A stretch of DNA of 64,000 nucleotides, from assembly GCA_903862655.1 (NCBI GenBank), contig CAIOZA010000006.1, positions 48,431-112,430 of the forward strand. Reading direction: 5' to 3'. Shown one piece after another: positions 37,380 through 48,137 of this stretch. The notes under the pieces were generated by a model that worked only from the letters and a program-made list of their open reading frames with translations, had not been told where the DNA came from and did no database searches. The first letter of the stretch is position 1; each line of letters starts with the position of its first letter. A program made the translations under genes and the position numbers. Source of the DNA: an uncultured Ignavibacteria bacterium. Lineage in GTDB: Bacteria > Bacteroidota > Ignavibacteria > Kapaibacteriales > UBA2268.

Positions 37380-38162
37380 TCATCTCCACGATTCGTTATC
37401 GGAAAATATCTTTTTTATATATTTTGCCTGAATGAGTTCAAATCCGTCTGAGGGATGGAGTTTGGGTGTGTGTTTGAAGGATTCGCCAACAACATAAAGA
37501 GGAATTTTGTTATATGCAATTTTTGCAAGTTTCTGCGACGGTGCTCCATTCAGAGCATTGCCTGCATCATCGTAGCCATCGCAACCAACAAGTACAAAGT
37601 CGGGTTTTTGGGGAAGCTTGTCAATTTGCTCTAACGGAATTTTGACAGGCTCAATTCCATTCCTGTGCAGGACAGAAGCCAGCAAATCCGCGTAATCTCT
37701 GCCTCTCCAAATAGATTCGACAGAATAAATATCAAGAGGGATACCGAATTCTTGAGCTTTCAAAAGCACACCGATTACATTGTTGCTGTAGCTGCATGTT
37801 ACTATTGTTTTCTTTTTCTTCGATTTGCCGAACAGCTCGTCGAAGCAATTTCCAACAGAATCGAGAGTACAATTTAGGAAACGCTCTCTGACTTTATCAC
37901 AGAAATATTTTTTTACCTTGCCGACCGATTTGAAATAATCATGCATTGCATAGTCAACAACAGTATCAATAGCGGACATCGAGGGTTTTGTCTGTTTTAA
38001 TTTTTTGGCAATATCATTGGGGAAAGTCATATCTGTGCCGGCATTTAGGTCAATAGCAGCGGTGACAATGTCCAGCGCATGCAAGGCTATAGCAGAGCTA
38101 CCGTTGATATAATCATTTCGTAGTTCTTCAATCTGATCGTATAATGCCTGAAATAAATACAT
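37380..38162 (-). CDS. Initiation-factor-2B-like (eIF2B / MtnA / ribose-1,5-bisphosphate isomerase superfamily) protein
   Basis: TIVTCSYSNNVIGVLLKA...VESIWRGRDYADLL...PDFVLVGCDGYDDAGNALNGAPSQKLAKIAYNKIPLYVVGESFK. Confidence 0.7.
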   Translation of the reverse strand: MYLFQALYDQIEELRNDYINGSSAIALHALDIVTAAIDLNAGTDMTFPNDIAKKLKQTKPSMSAIDTVVDYAMHDYFKSVGKVKKYFCDKVRERFLNCTLDSVGNCFDELFGKSKKKKTIVTCSYSNNVIGVLLKAQEFGIPLDIYSVESIWRGRDYADLLASVLHRNGIEPVKIPLEQIDKLPQKPDFVLVGCDGYDDAGNALNGAPSQKLAKIAYNKIPLYVVGESFKHTPKLHPSDGFELIQAKYIKKIFSDNESWR

Positions 38163-38365
38163 AAAATAAAAATTCTACTTTATTCAGATATTGATTAACA
38201 ATTAAAATTAAGAAAAAAAAATCAATAATTTTCAAATACTCTCAATTTTATTAAAAAAAGTGCGTTTTTCACTAAAAAATCAGTATCATTTGGTATTTCT
38301 TTTTGTTTAGAAAGTGTTTAATTTTGATAAAATTATAAAATTTCATTTATGATAGGATTTGAAAC

Positions 38366-38692
38366 ATGAAGTTTATATCACAATTAGACATCCCAAACCG
38401 GAAGGAACTGGAAAAGATGATGAAAACCTCTGATACTTATAGAAACAGGATCAGAGCACATGCTATTCTTTTAAGTTACAAGAAATATTCAATTGATGCA
38501 ATGGCAGACATTTTCGAGGTTCATCGCGACACAATCAGCCGTTGGATCGATTGCTGGCACGAGCAGGGCGTATCTGGGCTGAAAGATGCCCCAAAGCCTG
38601 GTCGTCCCAAAGTAAAAAACAATGTGGAACAAGATATATCGAATAATTTTGTATCCAGAAGGAACGAATACAAATTAGTTGCAAGGTCATAA
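38366..38692 (+). pseudogene. IS630-type transposase N-terminal (HTH) fragment lacking the DDE domain
   Basis: RNRIRAHAILLSYKKYSIDAMADIFEVHRDTISRWIDCWHEQGVSGLKDAPKPGRPK; ORF ends at 108 aa. Confidence 0.75.
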
Positions 38693-38731
38693 CTTATTTC
38701 ATCTGTTTTGATTCAGATAAGATTGTGAAAG

Positions 38732-39460
38732 TTATAAATCCCCGAGTTGAGGCTTGATTATGATTTCCTCCACCATCAGGTTGCCAAGGTAGCTGAGCTC
38801 AAGTGTGTTTTTTATTGCCAATGCCATGTCGATAGGCTTCATCATTCTGAAACCGTTGATTGCAATGTCTTCATCGCTCCATATTCCGCTTATTGTTGCT
38901 CCAGGCAGCATATCAATGATTTTTATCCCATATTTTCTTACTTCCTCTCTCAGTATCCGATCCATTGTTAATAGCCCGGCTTTACTGGCAGAATAAACCG
39001 AAGAATTAAGGAAAGTAGAATTCACAGCCACAGAGAGTATGTTCATAATCACACCTGATTTCCTTTCAATCATGTCCGGTAAAATAGCTTTCTCAGTAAG
39101 GAATGGTCCTTTCAGATTGACATCAATAATCTTAGTAAAATCCTCATAATCAGTATCGAGGAACGGCTTGAAAATCCCAACTCCGGCATTATTAATCAAA
39201 ATGTCGGGTACACCATAGTAATCTTTAATGCTCTTGTATGCCTTAACAATATCATTTTTATTTGAAACATCGCATTTGATGGGAATGATTTCCTGCAATT
39301 TAGAAAGTGCTTTAAATTTATTTTTTAAATCTTCAGCATTGCTCGAAGAAGCGAACACAACTGCACCGGATGATGCCAGTAATTCTGCCGTTGCCAGACC
39401 AATTCCTCTGCTTGCTCCGGTTATCCATATTTTTTTTTCCGATAAAATAGATAAAGACAT
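38732..39460 (-). CDS. Short-chain dehydrogenase/reductase
   Basis: WITGASRGIGLATAELLA; INNAGVG; SVYSASKAGLL. Confidence 0.9.
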   Translation of the reverse strand: MSLSILSEKKIWITGASRGIGLATAELLASSGAVVFASSSNAEDLKNKFKALSKLQEIIPIKCDVSNKNDIVKAYKSIKDYYGVPDILINNAGVGIFKPFLDTDYEDFTKIIDVNLKGPFLTEKAILPDMIERKSGVIMNILSVAVNSTFLNSSVYSASKAGLLTMDRILREEVRKYGIKIIDMLPGATISGIWSDEDIAINGFRMMKPIDMALAIKNTLELSYLGNLMVEEIIIKPQLGDL

Positions 39461-39548
39461 AACTCTCCATTAAAAATGATTACAAATATGGGAAAAAGTT
39501 TGATAAATTATTGATAATTTTGTCTTTTAAAACGTTTCAATTTCGATA

Positions 39549-40877
39549 ATGAATTTCGACATCAATAACGACGGCGATAGCTTAGAAAAAATTATCAATC
39601 AATTATTTTCTCTTCATCGTTTTGGAATTGAACCTGGTCTGGAAAGAATTGAATTTCTACTGAACCACACTGGAAATCCCGAAAATTCTTTCAAATCAAT
39701 TCATGTGGCAGGCACCAACGGCAAAGGATCAGTCTCTTCGGTAATCGCATCCATACTTACAGAAGCAGGGTACAAGACAGGACTTTATACATCGCCTCAT
39801 CTCGTAAAATTCAGTGAAAGAATTAGAATCGACGGTAAGCCCATCAATGATTATGAACTTGCAGAGCTAGCAATTAAATACATGAAAATCGGTGAAGAGA
39901 ATAATGCCACATTCTTCGAAATAACAACAGCCATTGCTTTCGATTATTTTGCTTCGAATAAAGTTGATTTTGCAGTAATCGAAACTGGGATGGGTGGAAG
40001 GTATGATGCAACGAACGTTATTACACCGGTAGTTTCTGCTGTTACTCAAATAGATCTCGATCATCAGGACTATCTGGGCAATTCTCTTGAAATAATAGCT
40101 TACGAAAAGGCAGGTATTATAAAGAAGGAAAGACCAGTAATAATTCTTGAACAAAGACCTGAATTGAAAAAGATTTTCGGCGATTATGCTGATTCACTTA
40201 ATTCTGCTGTCGTGTTCATCGATGATAATTATAAATGTAATATTTTATCCAGAAACGCTGATTTATCTTCAAATCTCAGTGTTGTCACACCTGATTTTCA
40301 CTTCGAAAATTTAAAATTAACCCTACCGGGTGATCATCAAACAGGCAATCTTCTTACGGCTCTGACTTGCATAGCTTCACTTCGGAAGTCAAGCCATATC
40401 TCGGATGAACATTTAATCGCCGGGATTGAAAATGTAATCAGCAACACGAAAATAACGGGCAGAATTCAAAAGATTTCTGTCGACCCGTTGATTGTACTCG
40501 ATACTGCTCACAATCCTTCCGGAATAGAAGCACTGGTCAGAACTTTAGATCAGCACTCAATCAAGGATTTCACCTTCATCTTCGCAGCGATGAAGGATAA
40601 AAATGTTCTTTCGATGATAGATACAATCATCTCTTCAAATCAATGTAAAGAGTTGATTTTCTCAACTCCTGAAATAGAAAGAGCGGCAAATGAGGATTTC
40701 TTCATCGATTTTATCGAAAAGAACAAAAATTTATCCAACACTGAACTAAAATATATTCCTAAAATTAAGGATGCATTCACCTATGCATCCACTCAAAACC
40801 GACCCATAATTATTGCCGGGTCATTCTATCTTGCAGGAGAATTTTTATCATATTTCAATCAATTTTATCAGGATTAA
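39549..40877 (+). CDS. folC: Folylpolyglutamate / dihydrofolate synthase
   Basis: FKSIHVAGTNGKGSVSSVIASILTEAGYKTGLYTSPHLVKFSERI; ETGMGGRYDATNVI; LDTAHNPSG. Confidence 0.94.
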   Translation: MNFDINNDGDSLEKIINQLFSLHRFGIEPGLERIEFLLNHTGNPENSFKSIHVAGTNGKGSVSSVIASILTEAGYKTGLYTSPHLVKFSERIRIDGKPINDYELAELAIKYMKIGEENNATFFEITTAIAFDYFASNKVDFAVIETGMGGRYDATNVITPVVSAVTQIDLDHQDYLGNSLEIIAYEKAGIIKKERPVIILEQRPELKKIFGDYADSLNSAVVFIDDNYKCNILSRNADLSSNLSVVTPDFHFENLKLTLPGDHQTGNLLTALTCIASLRKSSHISDEHLIAGIENVISNTKITGRIQKISVDPLIVLDTAHNPSGIEALVRTLDQHSIKDFTFIFAAMKDKNVLSMIDTIISSNQCKELIFSTPEIERAANEDFFIDFIEKNKNLSNTELKYIPKIKDAFTYASTQNRPIIIAGSFYLAGEFLSYFNQFYQD

Positions 40878-40881
40878 ATCT

Positions 40882-42429
40882 ATGTTAACACCGGACACGC
40901 ACAAAATCAAACGGGCTTTAATTTCAGTTTCAGACAAGGAAGGCATCGTCGAATTTTCGAAGGAACTCGAGAGTCTTGGTATCGAAATATTTTCTACAGG
41001 CGGTACTCAGAAGGCTTTGGCGGCGGCAGGGGTAGCCGTCAAAAGTATTTCCGAACTCACAGATTTCCCCGAAATCATGGACGGAAGAGTCAAAACACTC
41101 CATCCGAAGATTCACGCAGGACTTCTGGCAGTTCTGGACAACGAGACACATCTGGCTCAAATGAAAGAGCACGATCTTGAATCAATCGATCTTCTGATCG
41201 TAAATCTCTATCCGTTCGAGCAGGCTCTGGAAAAGAATCTGCATCATGACGAAATGATAGAGAACATTGACATCGGAGGTCCAGGAATGCTCCGCGCTGC
41301 GGCTAAGAACTATCTCTGGACAGCACCAATCGTCAATCCGGAAAGATATACAGCAATTTTAGCTTATCTGAAGGAAACAGGCTCAATCCCTGAAGATTAC
41401 AGACTGAAACTTGCAGCCGATGTATTCACACATACTGCATACTATGATTCATTAATTTCTGGCTATATCCGCAATAAAACTGATGATCCGAGACCTGACA
41501 AATTTGCTCAGCCAATGAAACTAACTCAGCATCTGCGTTATGGTGAAAATCCACAGCAGTATGCCGGGCTTTACGGAGATTTCAATAAGATATTCAAGCA
41601 ATTGCATGGCAAGGAGTTATCGTACAACAATATTCTAGATATCGATGCTGCATCAAAGTTGATACTCGAATTCGACGAAACTGCACTCGCCATTATCAAG
41701 CACACAAATCCTTGTGGCGTTGCAACAGCCGACACACTTGTAGAAGCTTACCACAAAGCCTTTGCGACCGACACAGTGTCTCCATTCGGCGGAATCATTG
41801 CAGTAAACAGAACTGTCGATAAAGCTACTGCAGAAGCTGTACATTCACTCTTCACAGAACTTATCATTGCTCCTGAGTTTACCGAAGAAGCTTTGGAAAT
41901 CCTTACAAAAAAGAAGGATAGAAGACTTATCCTCGCCAATTACGACTTACTTAGGGAATCGCTTACGTACGATATTAAATCAGTTGCAGGTGGATTCCTT
42001 CTCCAACAGTCAGACACAAAGCTGATTGACGAGAATTCGCTCAAAGTAGTTACTCAGAAGAATCCCTCACCTGCAGAATACAAAGCACTGATGTTCGCGT
42101 GGAAAGTATGCAAGCATGTTAAATCAAATGCAATTGTTTATACATCGGACGATCGCACACTCGCTATAGGAGCAGGTCAGATGAGCAGAGTCGACTCGGC
42201 CCGCATCGCTGTCGAAAAAGCAAAAATGATGAATCTCGATCTCAAAGGTTCTGTCGTGGCTTCCGATGCATTCTTCCCGTTTTCCGACGGAGTTCTGCAG
42301 GCAGTCGAAGCAGGTGCCACAGCCGTAATTCAACCTGGTGGCTCAGTTCGCGATGAAGAAGTAATCAAAGCAGCGGACGAAAACAATATTTCTATGATGT
42401 TTACAGGAATGCGCCATTTCAGGCATTAA
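40882..42429 (+). CDS. purH: Bifunctional AICAR transformylase / IMP cyclohydrolase (internal ATG 40882 preferred over the listed 40813 TTG)
   Basis: KRALISVSDKEGIVEFSKELESLGIEIFSTGGT; GRVKTLHPKIHAGLLA; LRYGENPQQYAG; IIKHTNPCGVA. Confidence 0.95.
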   Translation: MLTPDTHKIKRALISVSDKEGIVEFSKELESLGIEIFSTGGTQKALAAAGVAVKSISELTDFPEIMDGRVKTLHPKIHAGLLAVLDNETHLAQMKEHDLESIDLLIVNLYPFEQALEKNLHHDEMIENIDIGGPGMLRAAAKNYLWTAPIVNPERYTAILAYLKETGSIPEDYRLKLAADVFTHTAYYDSLISGYIRNKTDDPRPDKFAQPMKLTQHLRYGENPQQYAGLYGDFNKIFKQLHGKELSYNNILDIDAASKLILEFDETALAIIKHTNPCGVATADTLVEAYHKAFATDTVSPFGGIIAVNRTVDKATAEAVHSLFTELIIAPEFTEEALEILTKKKDRRLILANYDLLRESLTYDIKSVAGGFLLQQSDTKLIDENSLKVVTQKNPSPAEYKALMFAWKVCKHVKSNAIVYTSDDRTLAIGAGQMSRVDSARIAVEKAKMMNLDLKGSVVASDAFFPFSDGVLQAVEAGATAVIQPGGSVRDEEVIKAADENNISMMFTGMRHFRH

Positions 42430-42456
42430 AATCAAGGTAAAAAATTTTTACAGATC

Positions 42457-42490
42457 AATGGGGATTATTCACAAGTCCCCATTTTTTTTT
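42457..42490 (+). terminator. Rho-independent terminator of purH
   Basis: AATGGGGA ... TCCCCATT followed by T9. Confidence 0.85.
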
Positions 42491-42590
42491 ATAAGGGTAT
42501 TCTAAAGACATTTCCAATTTCCCCACTCATGACTTGCTTATGTATCTATAATTTGGTAAGTTGGTTTTTTGCATTTAGAGAAATCTAGAT

Positions 42591-44423
42591 ATGAGCTTCT
42601 TCAGATTATTTTTAATTTTTGCTGTAGTTATTATTGCCTTTACATCGTGTGAATATTCACCAACTGGTTCTAATTTTCATAACATAGATTCTAGTTTTAC
42701 TCCTCCAATAGTTAATATTCAGCTCCCTGAACCAGGGCAAACAATAATGATACAGGATAATATCGGTTATAATTTAATATATGCTCTTAATGGTGATGTA
42801 TCTAAATTGTACAAAGTACTTTTCTATATTGATACGAGCTTAATTTTCGAATCTCGCTCTTCTATGTATTTAATCAGTATGTTAAAAAGAACCGATAAGC
42901 TTCTAGAAGAACATGTCCTTAGAATGATTGTTATCAATCATTCCGGAACAGGGAGTTTGGCAGATAAGTTAGGAATGGAAGGAACATATACCGAAAGAAC
43001 CTGGAAATTACAGATTTACAATCCGAATCTATTTATTCCAGACTCTGCATCTTACACAATTGAAGATGGAATCTTGAAACTAAATTGGAAAAAGTATCCA
43101 TTCGATAATTTCATTCGAGCCGAAATATCGAAAATCTTTTATGAAGATAATGTTAGCAAGAATCATAATTTAGTGCCGGTTACAGACAAAGAGACAAATT
43201 GGTGTTATGATCGCAGCTATGTTGGCGAGCAAGCCTCATATCAAATAAAACTATTATATAGTGTCGGAAGCGATATTTTAACTTTCAGTTTTCCCGAAGT
43301 CTCCGTGCCAAAGGACTTACCGGTATTCACATTTAAAAAAGTTGATAATTCATCGATCGAAGTTTTCTGGACTAAGAACAAATTTTATAACAGCATAGCA
43401 AGTCTTACGTTTTCAAACACAAAATTATTTCCCAATTTCAGTGTCGATAGTAAATACCAATCAACTATCATCAAAGATCTTCCTCTAGGATCGACTGAGA
43501 ATATTAATGTTGCGCTTGTACCAAATGATTCCTATAATTTTTCTTGGGTCTCGGTCAGCGTTCCTGTTTTTACTGGCGACCCTTCGTTTAAGTACTTAGA
43601 ATTCGAAGCACGAAATGGAGATAATATTTACTATTTACAAAATTCAACAGGTTATACTTATAGTTTCAAACTCTACAAATACTCATTATCTGCCGATAAA
43701 ATTCTTGACTCTGTGAGCTTGAGTACGCAAACTTCCAGAGATAACCGTGTAGCCATTTCTCCATCGGGCAAGAATATAGTGTATCGAACGGGTAATGATT
43801 TAGCTTGTTGTTTAAATGGTGACATTTCACATCCCAAGATAATAACGGATTTACAACTAACAGGAAAATCGTCGAACTATGGCTTCGATTGCCAGGCAAT
43901 ATCAGACAATGGGATTCTAGTTGCAGGATTGTCAGGAGTTTATGTATATGATTTAATAAACGATAAATTGGTTTGTACTATGCCGGCGAATTCGCCTTCA
44001 GAGCTAAATATTTCAGCAAACGGGGACTATATAGCACTTACAAACTCAGGTACAATAACATCAAAGATTTATAAAATCGAGAATGGCTCTGCGAAAATGA
44101 TTATTGATGGTTTCGTTGGTTATAATTTTCAATTTGACAATAACATCAACAGTAAGGTCTATTACTATGACGTAGATAACAAATCGATGAAATATTTGGA
44201 TTGTTCAAGTAATGTAAATACTTACATGTTAAGTTCATTTTTGATTTATTTGGATCTGGAATCAGGCAGAGCCATCAGAAATATTGATTCCAAAAACAAT
44301 GAAATTCTTGATATAAATAATGGGTTACAGTCCATTTATAAATATAAATCCAACAATGGATCAGGATATATTAAAGGTGATTACATTTATTTTTCGTCAG
44401 GTTTGAAATGCAAACTCAGATAA
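42591..44423 (+). CDS. Lipoprotein with C-terminal WD40-like propeller
   Basis: Lipobox VVIIAFTSCEYSP; DNRVAISPSGKNIVYRTGNDLACCL, LNISANGDYIALTNSG. Confidence 0.65.
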   Translation: MSFFRLFLIFAVVIIAFTSCEYSPTGSNFHNIDSSFTPPIVNIQLPEPGQTIMIQDNIGYNLIYALNGDVSKLYKVLFYIDTSLIFESRSSMYLISMLKRTDKLLEEHVLRMIVINHSGTGSLADKLGMEGTYTERTWKLQIYNPNLFIPDSASYTIEDGILKLNWKKYPFDNFIRAEISKIFYEDNVSKNHNLVPVTDKETNWCYDRSYVGEQASYQIKLLYSVGSDILTFSFPEVSVPKDLPVFTFKKVDNSSIEVFWTKNKFYNSIASLTFSNTKLFPNFSVDSKYQSTIIKDLPLGSTENINVALVPNDSYNFSWVSVSVPVFTGDPSFKYLEFEARNGDNIYYLQNSTGYTYSFKLYKYSLSADKILDSVSLSTQTSRDNRVAISPSGKNIVYRTGNDLACCLNGDISHPKIITDLQLTGKSSNYGFDCQAISDNGILVAGLSGVYVYDLINDKLVCTMPANSPSELNISANGDYIALTNSGTITSKIYKIENGSAKMIIDGFVGYNFQFDNNINSKVYYYDVDNKSMKYLDCSSNVNTYMLSSFLIYLDLESGRAIRNIDSKNNEILDINNGLQSIYKYKSNNGSGYIKGDYIYFSSGLKCKLR

Positions 44424-45097
44424 AAATTATTACACTTCTTTTTGTCCTAATAAGTTCAAATCTTTATTCTCAAACGAATTATCCATTTGACATGGAACCT
44501 GGTTTTGGGTTTGAGCTTCAAATCGGGTACCCAACATTAAATCTTGATCCGCTCAAAGAAACCAGGGACAATGGATTAACCTCATTTGAATTCCCTGCTA
44601 AAGTAACTGATGATTATCCTCACCTTCCTTATTTCCAGGGAGAATTGCTATATTGCAGTAAGCTTTTCGATTTAGGACTAGCCTTCTCATTTTTGACAAC
44701 CGGCACAAGAGTTCATTATTCTGATTACTCAGGTGAGTATAAATTCGACAATGTTATTTCAAATTACGAATACGGGTTAATCATTAAAACAAAGGACGTC
44801 AACAGGGATTCTCCCTATGGAGTTCAATCGTATGTAGAAGTAGGTTATTCTAGTTTAAGGATGAAATCCACTGAATATATTCTCATCGGGAATCAAAAGC
44901 AATCAAATGACGATTTGTTCACTAATACACTGTTATTTTGTGAGTTAGGATTAAAGGGTAATTACTATTTCGATAATTTTATTGCCTCAATAGGCATTTC
45001 TTATTTTCTGGAATTTGAAAATGAACTGTCAATTGGTTTTGATGGCTTCAGAGCTCATATAGGAATTGGTTATAGATTACCTTTTTCGAAGAAATAA
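44408..45097 (+). CDS. Outer-membrane beta-barrel-like protein, overlaps upstream lipoprotein gene
   Basis: Signal peptide (IITLLFVLISSNLYSQT); C-terminal FRAHIGIGYRLPFSKK. Confidence 0.6.
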   Translation: MQTQIKIITLLFVLISSNLYSQTNYPFDMEPGFGFELQIGYPTLNLDPLKETRDNGLTSFEFPAKVTDDYPHLPYFQGELLYCSKLFDLGLAFSFLTTGTRVHYSDYSGEYKFDNVISNYEYGLIIKTKDVNRDSPYGVQSYVEVGYSSLRMKSTEYILIGNQKQSNDDLFTNTLLFCELGLKGNYYFDNFIASIGISYFLEFENELSIGFDGFRAHIGIGYRLPFSKK

Positions 45098-45130
45098 AAG
45101 GGTTTGTTCTGTAAATTCTCTATGATTTTT

Positions 45131-46393
45131 TTATACAAATAATTCACCACGAACCCAAACAGAATCAACATGGTTCACACCGAAATGATAGAACAGATCT
45201 ATATAGGATGTTGTGTCGGTCAATATCAGGTCAGCATCTTTGCCAACTTCAATGCTTCCGGCTTCACTAGAATAACCCAATGAGTGAGCCGCATTTAGAG
45301 TTGCAGCATTAAGAGCTTCTTCTGCAGTCATCCTCATGTTAATTACAGAGAGTGAAAGGATATTCTGCATATTTTCCGTGAAGCAAGAACCAGGATTGCA
45401 ATCTGTAGCCAGAGCAACTATAGCACCTCTATCTATAATCTTGCGTGCCTGAGCATAAGGCATTCTGATGAAATATGCTGTTCCCGGCAGGAGGGTAGCT
45501 ACCGTACCCGAATCGCGAAGTTTATCAATGTTTTTATCGGATATAAATAGCAGATGGTCGGCTGATATTGCTCCGATATCTGCGGCTAATCCAGCTGCAT
45601 CGACATCAGCAAGCTCATCGGCATGCATTCTTATCTTCAACCCCAAATCCATGGCAGATCTAAAAATTCTCTCTGCCTGCTGAATTGAATAGTAACCTTT
45701 ATCAACGAATGCGTCACAATATTCGGCAAGCCCTTCCTCAGCAACAATCGGGAGCATTTCCTTACAAAGAATTTCCACATATTTATCGTGGTTATCCTTA
45801 TATTCAAGCGGGAAATCATGGGCACCCAGAAACGTTGTTCTAATCTTTATCGGGAGTACCTCTTTCATTTTCTTGATAGCTCTCAGCATCTTCAGCTCTG
45901 TTTCGAGATCAAGCCCATAGCCACTTTTAATCTCAAGAGAAGTTGTTCCATACTTTATCGCAGATTTTGCAAGACGCAATCCATTGTCGAAAAGCTCTTC
46001 GATTGTCGCATTTCTTGTTGCCCTAACCGTTGCCTGAATCCCACCACCTGATTCGGCAATCTCCTGATAAGTCGCGCCTCTCAATCTTCTGCCGAATTCG
46101 TCGGAACGATTGCCTGCAAACACAATATGAGTATGTGAATCAATAAAACCCGGAAGAACGGTTTTTCCTTCAGCATCAATGATTTTATCAGGAATTATTG
46201 ACTTATCGTCGAGTTTTTTCTTGGCATCAGAAGAAGTTCCTATCCATTCAATTTTTTCACTGAAAAGGATTGCTCCGTCTTTAATTTCAGCTACATCCGA
46301 TATAGCCATTCCGGTTTTATATTTTTCACCTTTTTGTGAAATTGTTACAAGTGAGCCAATATTAAATAATAAAGTCTGCATTTTGATTTCCAT
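45131..46393 (-). CDS. hutI: Imidazolonepropionase
   Basis: VLPGFIDSHTHIVFAGNRSDEFGRRLRGATYQEIAESGGGIQATVRATR; MHADELADVDAAGLAADIGAISADHL; ALATDCNPGSC. Confidence 0.94.
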   Translation of the reverse strand: MEIKMQTLLFNIGSLVTISQKGEKYKTGMAISDVAEIKDGAILFSEKIEWIGTSSDAKKKLDDKSIIPDKIIDAEGKTVLPGFIDSHTHIVFAGNRSDEFGRRLRGATYQEIAESGGGIQATVRATRNATIEELFDNGLRLAKSAIKYGTTSLEIKSGYGLDLETELKMLRAIKKMKEVLPIKIRTTFLGAHDFPLEYKDNHDKYVEILCKEMLPIVAEEGLAEYCDAFVDKGYYSIQQAERIFRSAMDLGLKIRMHADELADVDAAGLAADIGAISADHLLFISDKNIDKLRDSGTVATLLPGTAYFIRMPYAQARKIIDRGAIVALATDCNPGSCFTENMQNILSLSVINMRMTAEEALNAATLNAAHSLGYSSEAGSIEVGKDADLILTDTTSYIDLFYHFGVNHVDSVWVRGELFV

Positions 46394-46465
46394 TCAAAGA
46401 AATTTAAGATTACAATTTACAAAAAATGATTTAAAGAAAATATACCACTTGGGATATAATCAAAA

Positions 46466-46497
46466 AGGAGCTTCAAAAAAAGCCCCTTTTCTTTAAA
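46466..46497 (-). terminator. Terminator for the HMGCS-thiolase-DUF35 operon
   Basis: Minus strand AAGGGGCTTTTTTTGAAGCTCCTTTTT. Confidence 0.6.
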
Positions 46498-46517
46498 TTA
46501 GCATATTGAAATCAGAA

Positions 46518-46907
46518 TTAAATAAGGATAGCCTTGTAACCATAGTTGATGATTCCGGCATCGCCTTCTTCCATAACCTTTCTGAATATCAGCTCAACTC
46601 TTGAGCCGATTTTCAATTCATCTTCTTTGCAATCAACAACTTGAGTTGTGAGTCTTGCTCCTTCATCGGTTTCGACGATTGCAATTGCAAATGGTGTCTG
46701 CTTTGCGTAGGCATCAGATGCAATATGAATAATTGTGTAGGAAAGGATTGTTCCTGTTCCATTTAAAGTAATCTTTTCGAATTCTCTGTCCCCTGTTTCA
46801 GGGCAGATGTATCTAGTTGGTAAATACACTTTTCCGCTTTTGAATTTTGTTGCTTCAAGTCTGTAGCGGTGAGGTATTTCGCGTGAATATCTTGGACTAA
46901 TAGCCAT
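46518..46907 (-). CDS. DUF35 OB-fold (acyl-CoA-associated) protein with degenerate zinc ribbon
   Basis: IPHRYRLEATKFKSGKVYLPTRYICPETGDREFEKITLNGTGTILSYTIIHIA...TPFAIAIVETDEGARLTTQVVDC. Confidence 0.85.
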   Translation of the reverse strand: MAISPRYSREIPHRYRLEATKFKSGKVYLPTRYICPETGDREFEKITLNGTGTILSYTIIHIASDAYAKQTPFAIAIVETDEGARLTTQVVDCKEDELKIGSRVELIFRKVMEEGDAGIINYGYKAILI

Positions 46908-48055
46908 TATTGTGCCTCCAGAATGTGTACAACAGAACTTCCACCGGAACCACCCATATTTTGGGTCATACCATATTTTGCATTTTCAACCTGACGTTTG
47001 CCGGCTGTGCCACGCAACTGCTCAACTGCTTCGATTACCTGGGCAACGCCTGTTGCGCCGACCGGATGACCTTTAGCTTTGAGTCCTCCACTCGAGTTGA
47101 TGACAATTTTACCGCCATAGGTTGCTTCACCGTTAGCGATTGCTTTTCCACCCTTACCGTAATCGAAGAAACCAAGTTCTTCGGCAACGATAATTTCAGC
47201 GATAGAGAAACAGTCGTGAACTTCTGCAAATGATATATCCGAAGGTTTCAAACCTGCCATTTTGTAAGCACGTTCACCTGCAAGGCGAACAGCATCCAAA
47301 CGTGTTAGATCCTTGTGGTCATGCAATGCGATAGGGCCTGTTGCGGCACCGATAGCTTTGATTTTGACAGGATTCTTAACGAATTGCTTTGCCATCTCCA
47401 TTGGACAAAGAATAACGGCTGCAGCTCCATCGGTTATTGGTGAACAATCCATAAGTCTCAGTGGATCAGCAACCATCGATGAAGTTAGCACAGTTTTCAT
47501 ATCCATTTCGAATGGATACTGGGCATTAGGATTATGTACAGAATGTTTATGATTCTTGATTGGGACCTGAGCCAGTTCTTCACGTGTTAAGCCATACTGG
47601 TGCATGTAAGCACGAGCCATCATAGCATATAAACCCGGGAAAGTAACTCCTGTGTATGCTTCGTATTCCTGATCAGATGCGGTTGCCAAAACGAAAGTTC
47701 CGTCTTCGATATCCCACATTTTTTCAACACCACCAGCCATGACGATATCGCTCATACCTGAAGCGACTTCCATGAAAGCTGAACGAATAGCAACACTGCC
47801 GGATGCACATGCCGATTCAACTCTTGCGGCTGGAATTCCGCGCTGACCCATATAATCTGTCATTACAGATGCAATGTGCTCCTGATATGTATAGAGTCCG
47901 CTGGACATACAACCGACATATAAGGAATCGATTTTATCGACATTAGCATCTGCCATTGCTTTAAGAGCAGCTTCGGCAAACATGTCACGGATGCCTTGAT
48001 CCCAAAGCTCACCGAATCTTGTCATCCCGACGCCGATTATTGCAACTTCTCGCAT
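46907..48055 (-). CDS. Thiolase family protein (acetoacetyl-CoA thiolase-like, archaeal/SCP2 type)
   Basis: [54 protein letters not shown]. Confidence 0.9.
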   Translation of the reverse strand: MREVAIIGVGMTRFGELWDQGIRDMFAEAALKAMADANVDKIDSLYVGCMSSGLYTYQEHIASVMTDYMGQRGIPAARVESACASGSVAIRSAFMEVASGMSDIVMAGGVEKMWDIEDGTFVLATASDQEYEAYTGVTFPGLYAMMARAYMHQYGLTREELAQVPIKNHKHSVHNPNAQYPFEMDMKTVLTSSMVADPLRLMDCSPITDGAAAVILCPMEMAKQFVKNPVKIKAIGAATGPIALHDHKDLTRLDAVRLAGERAYKMAGLKPSDISFAEVHDCFSIAEIIVAEELGFFDYGKGGKAIANGEATYGGKIVINSSGGLKAKGHPVGATGVAQVIEAVEQLRGTAGKRQVENAKYGMTQNMGGSGGSSVVHILEAQ

Positions 48056-48137
48056 AAATATTACTCCATTTATTTATTGATTTACTTTTTAATATAATAT
48101 TATTTAAACTTACATCAGATGAATTAATCAATCAAGA

